NCBI RefSeq assembly: GCF_018691265.1
Contig: NW_024881313.1
Span: forward strand, 20,205,518-20,269,517
DNA length: 64,000 bases
Direction: 5' to 3'
From: Tyto alba
Lineage: Eukaryota; Chordata; Aves; Strigiformes; Tytonidae
Below are positions 13,542 through 27,784 of this stretch, one piece after another. How positions within the stretch are numbered: the stretch's first letter is position 1; every line of letters begins with the position of its first letter. The notes under the pieces were generated by a model. That model was not told the DNA's origin and made no database searches. It was given only the letters and a program-made list of their open reading frames with translations. The position numbers and the translations under genes are program-made.

Positions 13542-15611
13542 TTGGCTGAGGAGGTAGAAGATGCTAGCTGCATTCTGCTACATGTATTCATTTGGGGGTT
13601 CTTGTTACTCTTAAAATACTCTTAATTTATAGAAAGTTAAAATTTAATATGATCTTAAAGTCAGATCCAACCAAGATTTAATTTCTTTTTCATTTTTATA
13701 CTTTCACTTCGGTTCTCAGTAAAACAAAGCAAATTATTTAATATTTAAATCAAATGTCTTCTGTACCTGGAGATTAATGAGCCTTGGAAAAAATATTATT
13801 ATAATGCTGGGTATATGATTTTGACAATTAAATATGTGGTTTTTCAGTACTTCTGGCAAGGAAATGGATTTAATATTCTTAAATGCTTAGAGAGGTTAAG
13901 AAATTAAATGCAAATGTGTTTCTCTATTAAGCTGGTACATTTCCATCTAAACTGAAGTGAAAAAGCCAGTACAGTGGGATCTCTTCAGATTCACACAATG
14001 CATAATATGAAAAACAGAATTCCCAGCACATTTGTTCTTTCTTTTCCAGCTCATTTACTTCTCATCTATAAGCCTATTTGGGGCTCCTATTACACAGTGA
14101 ATGGTTTTCCAATTTATGCCACATTCATTCATATTCTACTTAATGTCAGTAATTAAAAGAACACTTATTTTGGTTTTAAAGTTTATTTTTTATTGTCATA
14201 ATTAAGTTCATATCTTAATTCCACTTAATTTTATAGGAATTTTAGTTCTGTTGATGGGAGAGGACCTGGTTAGCCTTCTCAGCATTACACTGGGATGGTA
14301 CTGGAAGATGTTGATTTTCTACAGAATCATGAGAGATTCTTTATCTGTATATATTTAATCCAAACCTTCTGTTTTGATCTGAAAGTCTATCCATGTGGTA
14401 GGACTTGTTCCACTAACAACCTTAACTTCAAATAAAGTTCACATTCAGGAACAAATCTGGGAACCTAAGTGTTCCCAGTGTTATACCATGTGAACATATA
14501 CATACGTGCATACACACAGACACATTATTGCTAACTAACACCCACTCCATCCTCCATAAGTCTGATGTTTGCCAAATCTTGCCTCCTGTGAGTAACTTTT
14601 ATGTACTTGCATATACTGTGTATTCCTGTTGATAGCCCTGTTTGTGCTCAAGGTGGCATAAGAGATGTAGCTATGAGTTATGTAGCTCTTTTTTAATGCT
14701 TTCCCTTGCATTCTCTTTTTGGGTTTTCTGCTACCAGACCTGAACAAAAACTTGGAGAAAGTATAGTCATTAACATACATACCAGCCTGTGAAAAGAAGA
14801 TGGAAAACCTGGAGACTCGCTTTGTTTTGCAATGTATGAAAAAAGAATATTACATTTTCTCAGCCACTGTCTCTCATACAGATTTAAGAAAACAGTGGGA
14901 AATTATTGCTTTTCCTAGCAGAGGCAGCTGTGCAACAACTTGCTGTCCCTGCTTTTCTCTCTCAAAAACCCAATAGGATTTAAATTTAGGAAAGTCCAGC
15001 TCAACAACAATCTCTCTTATTTTTTTCAAAAGTGAACCAAATCAAAGATTAATTTAGTGTTCTAGTGTTATTTAGATAAAGGCCCATTTCTATTGGTTTG
15101 GAGATGTGTACACTTCTGTGTGGGTGACAGATTTCTTTTCAATTTGCTGCACAGTGCTTTCATTTTGTAAGTGCTTTTAGCTGTGAGTGACTGTGGGAGG
15201 CATGTAACAGTATTATTTAAAATTTAAGAAAGTAATTCTGCTAACAAATTAAATTAACTGTATATTGCAACATGGAGAATTCTGACTGTTCCTTTTAGTG
15301 GTGGATCTGCTAGTAGAGATGTGTTTCCTCCTGTCACCTAAATAACTAGTTTTAATTTACTTGTTTGGACATTTGTGTGGAACTCAAATGTAACAAAGCT
15401 TACACAATCTGTCTTGTCCATTCTGGCACAATTCTGATCAATTTTATTGTTTGTTTCATGAGATTTTGTTCTAAGACTCTCTTTCCAGTCTTAGCTTTAT
15501 TTTCTGTCACTGTCTCATTTTTAAAATCCTTCTCCCTTTTTTAAATCCTTTCCACTCTTGTATCATTTGGTCTCTGTCATTAATATGGTCACCTGTCATC
15601 AGAAATACTCT

Positions 15612-15632
15612 GTAAAAAAAAAAAAAAAAAAG
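15612..15632. repeat. Poly(A) run
   Basis: An almost pure A tract on the + strand follows AATACTCTGT. No retrocopy body with an intact frame is recognisable immediately upstream, so it is treated as a simple repeat. Confidence 0.8.
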
Positions 15633-15738
15633 AAAAAGCCATGACTCGAATGAGTGTTACTAGTGCCTTTCCAAGAGTCTTACAGATATATCAAAACATT
15701 AATAAATCTAGTTTTCTATGATAGCAGTAACTTAAGGG

Positions 15739-15850
15739 AGGATAGAATTTAAGACAAAGCAGGTTGTTCTGATCATCTAGTCTGACTGTCCAGAGTAATT
15801 TAATCCAGCAGTTGTGCACCTGTAGTAAATACCATTATGTTCATTTTGCA
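15739..15850 (-). mobile_element. Old CR1 LINE 3'-end fragment, antisense
   Basis: The stretch contains TTCTGATCATCTAGTCTGAC and, further on, TTTAATCCAGCAG. The first matches the 3'-tail signature of ancient amniote CR1 copies when read in antisense ('gatcatctagtctgac'). Only about 100 bp is recognisable and it is heavily diverged, so both ends are approximate. Confidence 0.5.
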
Positions 15851-17044
15851 TATAGGGCTACTAAGGATTTCAGTTCCTTAGAAGTCACAAATTAGGCATT
15901 AGAAAGAAGCAGTTCAGATTGCAGCCTCCTTCTCTTGATCCAGAAAGAATGTTTTCTCTCAAAAAAAATCCATGTCTATTTAACCCTGGGAAACAAGTTC
16001 CACCAAATAAGACTAAATATAAAATTAAGGTCTAAACTGGGACCCAGCTTGATGTTGCCAGCAACCTTTGACTTTGTTTTATTCTTAAAAAATCCAGAGA
16101 AAATTAATTTCTACAGCTGTTGATTACACTGTCAGAACATAATTTATCACCAGAGAGCAAGAAGAAATTTTCCACTTAAATTCCCATTTTCAAAACCTCC
16201 TCAGAGTCCATAGGCTGGAATAGAAGGTATCATATTGTATTCGATGCAAACCACCATAGTTTTTAATTTTCTTCATGATACATAGGTTTTTGATCCCTGT
16301 TTTCTATCTTGCTGGGACTTAAAATTTCAAAATAAAGTCCTATTCATTGAACATCTAATGTTTGTCTCACTTTGGCTTGTGTTCCATAGTGATGTTTTGT
16401 TCCTATCACTTCTCAGGGGTGTTATCCTTTTGAATGTCCATGGCTCTTCTCTATGTTCTGCGCTGCTTACTCCTTTTACCTGTGGTTTCTGGTTCAGATG
16501 ATCCCCTGCAGCAGTTGTGGAAAGAGTGGAGGTAAAGATAAAAACGTACAAAATCAGACACTTTGGTGTAGTGTCTGTTGACCAAAGTCCAAAACAACTA
16601 ACAATTAGTCAGGAGAAGAGCAAGAAAACAAGCTGCTGCTTATTTTGGTGTGAATCCGCCAGAAATAACCAAACACATACAAAACCACGTTTTTGCATAA
16701 ATAACAAATCTCTGTGAGTTTTTAGTTTCAAATTTTTTTTTGTATGTATAGTTCAATGCAGTCTCACCATGTCTGCAGCATAGGCATCTGAGCCTATGAG
16801 TGAAATAACATTTAATATACAATTACTATCTTCAGAATTTCAAAGGCTTCATTAATGTTCACAAGCATTTTTTGTAAGTCTATAACTTCCACTAAAATTA
16901 TTTAGGAGGGAGATGTGTTCTAATGTAAAAATGTTTATGTCTTTTGTAAAGGTGAATGCCTGACCAAATGAAACCTCTGTTAACCTGTCTCATGTGCGTT
17001 TCTCTATGGAGGTTACAGAGATTATTTAGAGAAACTGGTTCACA

Positions 17045-17560
17045 GCTCAGGTGTGGCAGTGGCTGAGCCTCAGCTCAGGGCCAGCCGGTGAGGAGCTTGT
17101 GTCCACGGGGGAGCTCAGAACTGCCCTTCGTTCCTTCCACCATCCTGGCAGCGCAAGAAGAATTAGTGAGCAGTTTGACAGATTGGTTATCCCTTCTGCC
17201 CGAGTGCTCAAGGGCTGATGTGGTCAGAAAAAGGCTGAGATTTTCCAGGCTGATATGGAGCCAACAAGTCCCAGAGCACAAGTGACTCTGGTGGCCTCCT
17301 GTCCTAGTACTGGTCTCAGTCGCTTGGAGGGTGCCTGTGTAATCAGCTGTATGCCAGCTGCAGCTGGAGCCCTGGGGCTCCGTCTATCCTGCCAGCAGTT
17401 TTCTCAGCTAGGAAAGCATTGCCCACCCTGCAGGCACAAACATGATTCCAAGATGCTGGGAAATCTCTCTGTGCTTCTTTGTCCAGATGTGCCTGCACTT
17501 ACATCCACCCGCCTGGACACCTCCAGGCAAACACTAATCATTGCCACAGTGTCTGAGTTT
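17045..17560. other. GC-rich patch of unknown origin
   Basis: This half-kilobase is clearly richer in G and C, and in CpG, than the AT-rich surroundings. It has overlapping open frames on both strands, the longest on + running from an ATG at 17255 to a stop at 17650 (131 codons). That frame shows no recognisable domain, signal peptide or repeat pattern and has no convincing splice sites at its ends. It could be an unclassified repeat (for example an LTR part), a regulatory element, or a chance compositional patch. I do not call it a gene. Confidence 0.4.
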
Positions 17561-19063
17561 TCACTGGAAAGCCTTTGCCACTATGATGTCATAATGGCAA
17601 AAAGAAATTTGAGAAAAATAAGGTGTTTCTTCACTTCTTGTCAGAACTGATTTTTTTCAGTATAAAAATGTTGAGAGCACACATTTCACACTGTGTTGTA
17701 GGGAAGGAGATGTCAGATCACAGGACCTTCTGATATAGTCTTAGAAGACACCTGAGACACCTGGCAACTGTTGTCTGCCTCCAAACAGACTTTCTAGACT
17801 TTGGTAGGTATTAACGCTGACAGTGTAGTTATCCTGCCAGTGATTGATATGCTAGAGGGTTGCATGCAAGGGACAACCTAAAAGAGATGTCTAACCTCTC
17901 TCAATACTTCCTGCATCTGTATCCAGCCAGCTGCAGGACCTGGCTTTAACCAGACATTTGTTCTTATTTCCGGTCAACCATTCTGCATTAGGTTTTGAGT
18001 TGACCTTGTTGATTTTGACTTATTTATTTAAAACTTCTTTGAGTTTCCAGTAGAAAAGAAACCCCTAATTTTGCCTGAGTCATTGGTTGATGTTATTACA
18101 TACTTTTCAGCCAGCCACACTGCAGATCTGCATCGGTAGGCTTGTACCACAAACTTTTATGCTACCTACTTTCTCAATACATATCTTCTCCCATTGCTGT
18201 GAACATTTAATTTGTGCCACCAGAGACTGAAATTCATTAGTTTCTGTCAGTTGCTGTTTGCTTCTCTCCCATTAAATGGGTCAGCTATGACAAAGCTGTC
18301 CATGGTTTATGCCTCAGAAATTACTACAATCAAAACTGGTACGTTGCTGGCAACAGCATCAGCAGAAGAACAAAGGAACTGAAGAGTGATAAAGTCGTCA
18401 GTAAATTGGCAAAAATCTAAAGGAGCTCTGACATTTTAAATCTCTTGAGAATCTGCTTCAGGAACATTACTAACTTCTTGTTCCCACTTGTGAAGTGGCA
18501 ATCAATAAGGTAAATGTTCACCATGGTACTTGGGTATATTCTTTTTCTTTGGAAAAATGATGATACTTTTTCTAACTCCTTTTCTTAATTGAAAACTTCC
18601 AATATTAAAACTTAATTTTAAAGAAAGCTTGTGTAGGTACCTATTTACAAGCCAGCCTGAATTTACTAGTCATTTCATCTCAAATGTTGTTGTTTTTTCT
18701 ATGACCTTGTCATTAGATTTTTTTTTTTTAATTTAATTACCATTAGTAATAGTTGTTTAATCTTAGTAGAATGTTGAAGATGGACTCTAATGTGTGGTAT
18801 ATATATATTTACCATGTATATAAAAAATAATTAACTGCTTGTTATAAAATAATTTCTATGTGCTTGTGAAACATTACACTGGGCTTCTAACTCATCAAAG
18901 AATATTTGCATAAGTCAGTATCAGGTAAAATTACAGTTGTAGAGGAGGTATAAGCCCAGTGACTTCACCTGGGAACCAATGAGAAGGAAAAAAGCTCTTG
19001 TAAGAAAACATGCTAAATTAGACCCAAATGTACCCTAGACCAAAGATGAAGACTCTCTGAATC

Positions 19064-19441
19064 ATGCTCCTTGAAGGGCATACTTGCCCTCCTGGTGAAG
19101 ACTTCAGGCTGATGATGACTCACCTCAATACTCCCCCATTATTCTTGAGGGAGATTGAAACTATTGATGTTAGGACCCAGAGGACCATTGCAGAGATGAA
19201 CATGACAGGAAGAAAAGGGTTAGATAGATGGAAGGTCATGTATAATAACTGGATTAATGAGGATTTTCTTAGAAAATTTGGAGTATTAAAAAAGAAATTA
19301 GATTGTTTAAAATTCCTAGCTCCACATTTATGTGTTTCCTTATTAGTCTTCCAAGTTGTTGAGTGTAACCATTTGATATATTTCAGATTTAAGTTACTTG
19401 ATACTGAAATACAGCCACAGGAGTGGGTGGAACAATTCTGA
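19064..19441 (+). other. Unrecognised 125-codon open frame
   Basis: An ATG-to-stop frame of 125 codons. The first two thirds are hydrophilic and rich in charged residues (short runs such as NWINEDFLRKFGVL), which is less typical of random AT-rich sequence. The last third is hydrophobic. No MAM, LDLa or retroelement motif can be recognised, and there is no obvious promoter, Kozak context or splice pattern. It could be a decayed retroelement frame or chance. Low confidence as a coding unit. Confidence 0.2.
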
Positions 19442-22400
19442 CTCTCATTAGTGTGGTAGACCTCTAAACATTACTAGTTTGGCAAAATTTTTGGCCTAAC
19501 TTAGAACTTCTCAAGACTCAATTTTTTTCCTGAATGTTTTGATACCATTTGGCTAAATTCTTCAATAGAGTTGTTTAATGGAGCTCCTGCTTACATTATT
19601 GAAAAAAAAATACATGAAGGAATTTGTTTGCTCAGATGTGTTGTCTTTTAGATGTGGTAAGTACCTAATTAATAGCAGCTGTCTAGAATTTTAATCAGTA
19701 AGGAAAAACAAAAGAAGTTTGTTACCATACTTGAAGTAAACTGTTGTTGTATACATTCATTTCAAACTTAGTAATTAAACAGAAACATCCAGTAAGTCTG
19801 ATAAGGACTGAAAGCTATTTCTGCTGATATGTAATAAATAACTGAAAAACAGCAACCATGTTAAACTTTGGAAACAAACACTGGATGATGTAAAACCTCA
19901 ATCATACCCCTGTCAGCTGCAGTATGACAATGTGCAGTACATCTCATAGAGGAGTGGATGAGATGAGAAAACATTTATTTTTATCTTAGTTTTTGGTACA
20001 CTGCAACTGTATTCAAAGCAACTCTGGAACTAGTTTTGCTTGCTTCAGGAGGACTATTCCCATGGTGGTACACCCTTGCCATGGCAGATTCTCAGTCATC
20101 TGTACTCTAAGACTTCAAGCTTTTGCAAGAAAATAAAATCCATCAATATTCTAGGCAACTTGTAGGTAAAATCATGGTGTTTTTTTTCTGGGAGAGCAGC
20201 TGAAAGCTCTTTGGTGTAATGCAGGTGTAGTGCATCACTACCCAATGAATGAGCTAGAAAAAGCAGCAGGCTGGATGAGGATTGTAGTGGAAGGGTAAGA
20301 AATCAGGAAGATTTGGAGGCTGCATGCTAGATTAAGGTATTTGGGAGTTTTAGACTGTGTATGGGTTTGGTTTTTTTCTTCTTTTCCCTGTGATTTGGGG
20401 GAATAATGTATTCTCTTCTGCTGTTTGGGGCTTGTCTAGTCTGCTAACTCCCCACCTTTTCTTAGAAGTAGTCAGGAGTTCTGGAGGTGCTTTGTGTGAT
20501 TGGGAGATGGGAATAGTGTCATGGGGTGTTTCTGATTTGTTCTCTACCTGATATGGCTCTAGAAATGTCATTTGGAGTAGCTTCAAGATTCCTCTGGTCT
20601 CTACATACAGCTGCTGCTCTATGAGAGTTTTTGCAGTAGTAGAGAAATTACTGTGTCTTAGTGGCAGCCAAATTAGGAAGAGCATAGGAAGGATTTTTGT
20701 TTATTTTGATTTTTCATTTCTATGCTTATCCCATTGAGGATCTGTAAGCGGAATTGTTCAAAGTATAAAACAATGTTGTCAAGAGGTTAGAACCTGTAAG
20801 GGAGATTCTAACATGATGATGATCTATGAGAAAGTACTACATTTCACATTAAATCACTAATGTATCTAGACTAAGATTCATCCTAATTTAACTTGGATTT
20901 TAGGATTAAATGAATCACCAGTTCTAATCAAGTGGGGTTTTTTTGTTTTTATTTTTAAAATATGTTTTTTCTTGTTGTGGTGGTAGGATACAAATTTTTT
21001 AGTTATTTTATAAGTGTTGTATTTCCTCCAGTTCCTTAAAGTGTGAAATTACTTTAAGTATTGCATAGCTCCAAGTGAAAAGTGGTTACTCTAAATACAA
21101 TTTCTAGTGTTGTCTGGGTTAATTTAAGAGGTGTAACTAAGCATTTAAGCTTAGGATAAAGCTGCTTTATTGAGATGGCACACAGTGACCCTGTGGTTTA
21201 TTTTAATTATTTTTTTCTCCAAATGAAGCATGCACTCTGAATTTTATGTAATTTCATTGTGTAAGTGTTAAGCTTCTATCTTTAATCTCCCAAGAGCTTT
21301 AATTCCTAACTCTTCCCAAACCAGACATGTGCCTTTATTGCATAAAGTTCAACTTCATATTAATTGCACTGAAAGTATGTTTTGAAGGAGCTATCTTCTG
21401 TTAAGATTGCCACCTTTTAATTTCATTTCTGAAAATCAGAGCTGGAAACTATTCCTCTGTTAATTTTAGTGAAATGTTATTTCTTCAGATACTCCCCTTA
21501 TACTGAAGGTTGACTTACGGTTGGTGGAAAAAAAATAATTGGGACTATTAGTTTCTATTTAGTCTTATTTATCAGGAAGTATCAGAGCAATTCAGAAATT
21601 TGCAGACAACTTATCTGTTTACAGATGAGGAAATTGAGATAAATGAGAGTTTTGATCAAGAAAGATTTGTAGTAATGTACTTCCTGTATCTTTTTTGTGG
21701 GGTTAACTTCTAGAAATGTGTGGATCAAGCATGACTACTGAGAAGCTCTCAGGAGCAGTGTTGTGCCAGTGGAGCCTAAAAGCCAAAATCAATAATATGG
21801 GAAAACCTGGTGGATATTTATTTATTTTTAATCTTGTTACTAAAATATATGCTCTTTTGAGAATCCCTGTAGGTTTTAACAGCCTAATTTCTGGCTCTTG
21901 GACACATGGACATGTGTCCCATGTTTTGGGACTAAAGATGAATGTTGATGCAGTCACAGCTCTGGACTGGGCTGATTCTGCTCCAGTTATGGGAGATAAG
22001 CCCAGGGAGATTGCTTGCTTCCAGATTTCCCCCTGATCTTGGTGTTTTTTTCTGACTGATGTTAACAGACCAAAGCAGGCAGACAGATTTGTTTACCTTC
22101 ACTTGCATACCTAGAAGTGATATCAAAGAGTAAGCTTGTTTTATTGTTGATGGAAAACTCCAAACATCTTTAAAGGAGTTGTTTCACTCGGACATCTCTG
22201 GGTGATGTGCCCTGGGAAGGTGTTTGTTTGACTCTGATACCTGCAAAACCTTTGGTCGTTGGCTCATTCTCTAGCAACCAAGGTTAGGATAGATGAATAA
22301 AGATAGATGTATTTATATTTTATGGGGGTGAGGGGAAGGCCAGTTCTAGTTCTGAGAGCTATTAAGCAGGCTTAACACATTAGCTTTTTTGTTCCAGTGA

Positions 22401-25400
22401 GGGGTGCATTTGAAAGAAATGTCTCAACTATTCCTGCACACTGTGTGACTTAAGGCAGAGCAGCCATGGAGAGTGTGAAATTGATGTTTTTGCATGAGAC
22501 TAGAGGATAAGCTCCAGGAGTGCACCTAATGCACTGCTGATGGGTGTTTGGTCTATGGGACCAAACAGGAGTTCAACACCTTGTGAAATGCATTTAAGTC
22601 ATGTAATGTATTGGCTCATGTTACATCAGGTCCTCATCCCCATGGGTTTCACTGTACAGCTCTACCCTTTTGTGACAGTGCTAGTTGATAAAATAGTTGC
22701 AGCTGAAGAGGGCTTAGAGGACTAGAGCTTCTTATAGCAGAGAACAGAACCAAAATGTTCAGTAGAATGATGTGATGGAAGAAAGACTTTCCTGTTGACT
22801 TGGAGAAGACTGTGTGGGAGCAGTATGTGCTGGATTCTATTGGACATTTTTTGGAATGAAAAGCAAATGCTGAGAAAATCATTATTCTGCTCTTGCTTCA
22901 TTTTCTCTGAGGAAGCAGATAGTAGGTAGGATGTAGAAATTTTTTTTGGCTGGTCAGAGTTACTTTATGACAATTTATAGTTTTGTCTTCTGACAGGGTA
23001 TTGCTTTATGGATTAGAAGCACTTTCAGCAATCTTTTTTTTCCCCCCTCTTTGGGGTTGAGAGAGAAGGGCAGTTCTACTGAGCTCTTGACAGCTCAGAA
23101 TTGAAATACTTTTTTCCTCCAGATTCTTGGTGCTGAGACAAATTTTTGCACACTGTACCCATAGGGGTCAGATTAGGGTTTTTTATGTCTCTCTGATTAT
23201 TTTCTTTACTTTCAGCTCCTGTCATCTCTTCTTAAATGTGATATAGGACTGTCATTACAAAGATAGAAAGTATGCTACCGAAAATTTTCCTTATATGTTA
23301 CTTTATTTCAGTCTGTGATGATCTTGGACTTTGACCTGATTTTATATAGTCCATCACACCTTATATTAATATATTATGGCTTTTTCCTTCACTATTTGTA
23401 ACTGCAGTGTTTATGCTTTACACTGATCAATATAAAGTTTGGTTTTAACCTCTCAATTGATTTTACTGATTTATTTTACCAAATGAGATGGATAGTAAGA
23501 ACACTTACCCGGAAACCTTTTTAATCAAATGTGTTATTACCTTGGTCCTCTTTCAAGCTAACTATAAAATTAGTGCCACTTAGCTGGAAGCAGACAGTAT
23601 AAAATTATTGCCTTTCACATCAAAGTAAATAATTCTGTCAATTATTGTTAAAAACTGAACAATTTGGGGTTCTTATGATTGCTTGACTTCTATTCTGAAG
23701 ATACCATTCAGTTCCAATTTGACACTTGAACTATAGTAGTAGTATGATAATACGAATAACGTATCTTTGGGAGAGGACTCTCAAAATGAAGTCTTAGCTC
23801 AATAGTTGTGAGTTACTTTAAAAATACTATTTTGGTGGTTTTCTTAATGATCAGATAAAATTGACCATACATAAACAAATTTGGAGTGTTGTTTGTATTA
23901 ATTAATTATGTTTATTAAAACTGTACATTAGGAGAAAATGAGATACATGTTAAAGGTATATAGACTGGTCCTGTAATATTCCCTACTCTGATCACACAAA
24001 AATGTTATAATCTTGCCATGAAAAGGTTATATTAAATTTAATGAAATTTTATTTCTCTGAAGAACTGACTAGGTTTTCTATTCTGTATTTCTACTTCTTT
24101 TCTCTGAAAGTAAGTTAGTGACAGCAAAACTTGAACACTGTTTTCAGACGGTGAAACTAATATCCCATTTTTGAGTTCTTTCTTCTGTTTCATGTGTTGA
24201 TAATAACTGACTCTGTGAAAACTTAATGGAGAATTACTAATGACAATCTATTTTTTGCTTAAGCAGTTAACTCTCTGACATGAAAAAAGACAAATGAAAA
24301 CTTTTCTGACCTTGTTTCAGAGCCGGTTTGAACTTCTTTAAAAGACTTATTTTTTAAAAATCCTAGATTAAATATCTATAACATTTTTCTACAGATTTAT
24401 TTAAGCAGTAGGAAAAACTGAGAGCAATCTTTTTTTCCCTTACAGCAAATGTATTTTGCCTTGGCTTAAAATAAATTAATTACGCTAAACTGGATAAAGC
24501 CAGCTTTGATGTAAATTCAAGCAGTATCTTACTTTAACTTTTTTTTTCTTTTCATTTTTGAGACTTGCTTGTTTGCTGAAGTAACTTTTAAAATAGACAT
24601 AGTGCCTGTCTGTTCTCCTTTTAGGCTTTAGTTTTTCAGTAAAGTTTCTCTACTGCTTTCAAAAACCTGCTTTGATTATTGCCCATCCTGCTTTACTGAC
24701 ATGCTGTATATTTTTACTGGTTTATACATCTTCATTCTCTCTCTGCTTCTCCTTTTTCTAAATCTTGATTCTTCTTTTTGCTTTCAGGGTTCTTGCAGTT
24801 CAGTACTTAGAGTGTTTGTCCTTTTGACTTTCTCTGCAAGTTTTTTGCTTCCTTTTTATTTTGTCCTTTTTTATGTTTCTCAGAGCTGTGAAAAACTGGT
24901 GTTCTTCTTAGTTGTCAAGAAGACTGACTTGTTGCACTTGTCAAGAAACTTTCCTAGCTGTACATAGCCACACACTTGCAAAAAAGACACCTTTTCTTTG
25001 CTTTTGCACTCTTTGTTAGATCTTCACTGAAATACCATTTATTTTCTTCACTAAAAATCCTTGGATAGCACCTTAAATATTTTCTGAATATTTTATGCAT
25101 TTTTCATCTATTTCCACTCACAGGTCTTATGGTGATTCTGACTTGTTTGGGTTATGCGGTTTTGCTTTTTATTAATGTTTTAGAGCATAATAAAAATGGA
25201 AATGGATGCTGGTTTCTGCTAAAAATTACGTTTACAGAGCCTGCATATGGATTTTATGCTACAGCCAGAGCAGAACAGCTTAGAATATTGCAGCAGAAAG
25301 TTTTTAGTAAAATGAGAGAAATTTGAAAGACTGGGAAATCCTGTAATTGTGAAGTACAACAGTGTGAGGAGGAGTTTTGCAAGATGTAGGGGAAAAGAAG

Positions 25401-25589
25401 GAATAAGATGAAATATTGTATGATAGAGAAAATACATTGGAAAACAAAACAGCTGAATAGTGTAAAATATTTAAGTCTCTACAAATGTAGCAATATGACA
25501 TATTATATGGAGTAGTGGGGGTTTTGTTATATAAGCTTCTAATCTGAATTTACATAAGGGAAGCAAGAAATTCAGTGATATATATTTTT

Positions 25590-25640
25590 GATGAAATCTG
25601 ATTATATATGTGTGTATATAGATGTATATGTATCAGTGAA
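25590..25640. repeat. TA/TG-rich simple sequence
   Basis: Degenerate (TA)n/(TG)n sequence with TATATATGTGTGTATATAGA followed by further ATGTATATG units. It is a decayed dinucleotide microsatellite in the upstream non-coding region. Confidence 0.6.
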
Positions 25641-27784
25641 GTCTTAATTCATTTATTAGTAGCTCTGTTTTTCATCAGGAAGTTTTCCTATCAGCTCTAT
25701 GGCCTGAGGACAAAACAATAAAATGATGTCCACAGGATAGTGATGAAAAGGGTGGAGTTGAACCAAATGAGCTGGAAAATGCTTTCTAGGCAGAACTGTA
25801 ACTTTTATTACAATAACCATATGCCTGCCTCTGGTGTTGGAGTTAATAAGAAGTTGCATCAGACCTTGGACTGCTAGCCTTCAGGCAATGTTGGAGTAGT
25901 AGTCTTTGTACCTTGACAAGAGACTTGCATTGCAAAAATACGGATCTGAAATGATTGCTATGCCTCCAGACATAGGTTGTATGTTTCTTTTTGTAGATAC
26001 TATAGCACTTGTGCTTCCTAATCAGCATACTTTAGTTAGAGAGATATACCTTGTCTTAATTCTTCTCAGCAGGGCAAGCAGGCAAACTGGAGGTATGCAC
26101 AGTGGTATGTGCATTCCAGTTACTTGATCTTTGGAATTTACAGGTGAAGAAATCTCCAGAGTTGCTGGCATCAGTTACTTATTACAACCTGCTACTTGCA
26201 CAATTGTATGATAAAAATGGTTATGTTTTTTTCATCCCACTATTCCTGTTATAGGAGTGCCAGGCTTATATGATTGTCAGATTAATTTTGTCTGGTTTTG
26301 ACAGTCATTTGCAGTCATCAGTGAAACAAATTGAATCAATCTTCTCTCACAAGGCTGACTCTTTGGACCGGCTGGATATCTCTCCCCACTCCCTCTCCTC
26401 AATCTGAAGATCCTCGATTCATCCATGTAAAAGCTTTGTCAGAACTGGTGTGTTTTAGTGAAACACAGTTGAGAAATTCAAAGTTGACTTTGCATCAAAG
26501 GGATTGTAAATCAGCACACTGACTTCAATCTCTTGTACTGTGGAGTCTTTTTGTATGAGGATGTTTCAGTAATGCCAATTTCTGCTGGGTGATCCCTGAC
26601 TGGCATTCCATATAATGCACTGTAAATCTATTTACACAATGCAAACACTCTTCTTGACAGCTTAATAAGGAACTGTTGTGTCAACTCTGACTACACAATT
26701 TTTCTTCTAAATATACTACTTCAGAAATAGCCATTATGCAAGTTATGAGGAGTGGGGATTATATGTATAACTAAATAACTCTGGACAGAGAATGAATATG
26801 TTAGTAGGGTAATATATTGGGGGTTGATATTGATGGTAGTTTCCCCTAACTATGCATTCCTGCACTGGGTGGAAAATTATTATTATTATTTTGACAAATT
26901 CTGACTGTGCTTGTTTGTGTGATCATATTGTTCACTGTTCATAAGAATTCAGATATGTGATACTAGGTATGTCTAAATTTTTCCTAACCTTGGAAACACT
27001 ATTAGTATCACAGAAAAAATGACTTTTCCAGAAAATACAGGAATCTAGTAATTTGGAAATTAATCATTAACAGCCAGTCCATTCATACATTTACGCAAAT
27101 TACGGTTGCACATGATTCCATTAACAACCAAGTATTCTAAAGTAATTCAGTTATTATCTACAGTTGTAGCCCACATAAATAATAATAAATAAATACCACT
27201 TTCAACTATTGGCACATCTATAAGATCTGAAAATTTCAATTCTTTCTCTAGATCAGTCACTTAGAATCCATTTGATGCAAAATCAACTTTGAATTTCTCA
27301 ACTGTTTTCTACTTCTGATGCAAAAACTCTTCATAATTTTTGTAAGCATTTGCCAACTCCATCTGAGGAAAAGAGGCATCTTTATGAATGTTGGTCACTT
27401 AGTAATTCTAATCTGTTTTCCAGATATTTTCTTATCTATTTGCAAACTATTGGGCAATAAATCCAGTCAGTAAGTTAATGATATACAGTTGACTTGCATA
27501 GTGTGCACCAAATTTTTTAGTCATAAAACAGTGTTATAATTCAGTTAAATATTATCCAGAGACAAATGGGTTGAAAGTCACTGCTTTGCAGAAGCCATAT
27601 TTCTCTTAAGCTGCAGATTCAGAACATGAGGTTCTAAAGTCTTTCGGAGAGATATGTGCTTTTTAAAAGACACTTTATGACCAATAATAGACAGTTAAAG
27701 TAGTAATTTTCCAAGTGAAAGCTTGGATAGTAACATAGCTCATGAACAGATTCATATTCTGTGCATTATATTGCTTTGCTCTAG

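Larger units (their letters stand above)
1..27784. other. Long intron or upstream region without recognisable exon
   Basis: No segment in this stretch combines splice sites with a frame resembling a MAM or LDLa module, the kind of exon found further right. It is AT-rich with scattered poly(T), poly(A) and TA-rich runs. The recognisable contents are listed separately: a minisatellite, short direct repeats, two palindromic old repeats, an old CR1 tail and a GC-rich patch. Because the first visible exon (27785) enters in phase 1, the gene must continue upstream, so at least the right part of this stretch is intron. Whether all 27.8 kb is a single intron cannot be told from the sequence alone; a very diverged or very short exon could be hidden. 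Confidence 0.6.

Noticed and set aside
24701..24967. 88-codon hydrophobic frame resembling a membrane protein
   Set aside because: The T-rich strand gives F/L-rich frames by composition alone; there is no conserved motif or gene context.
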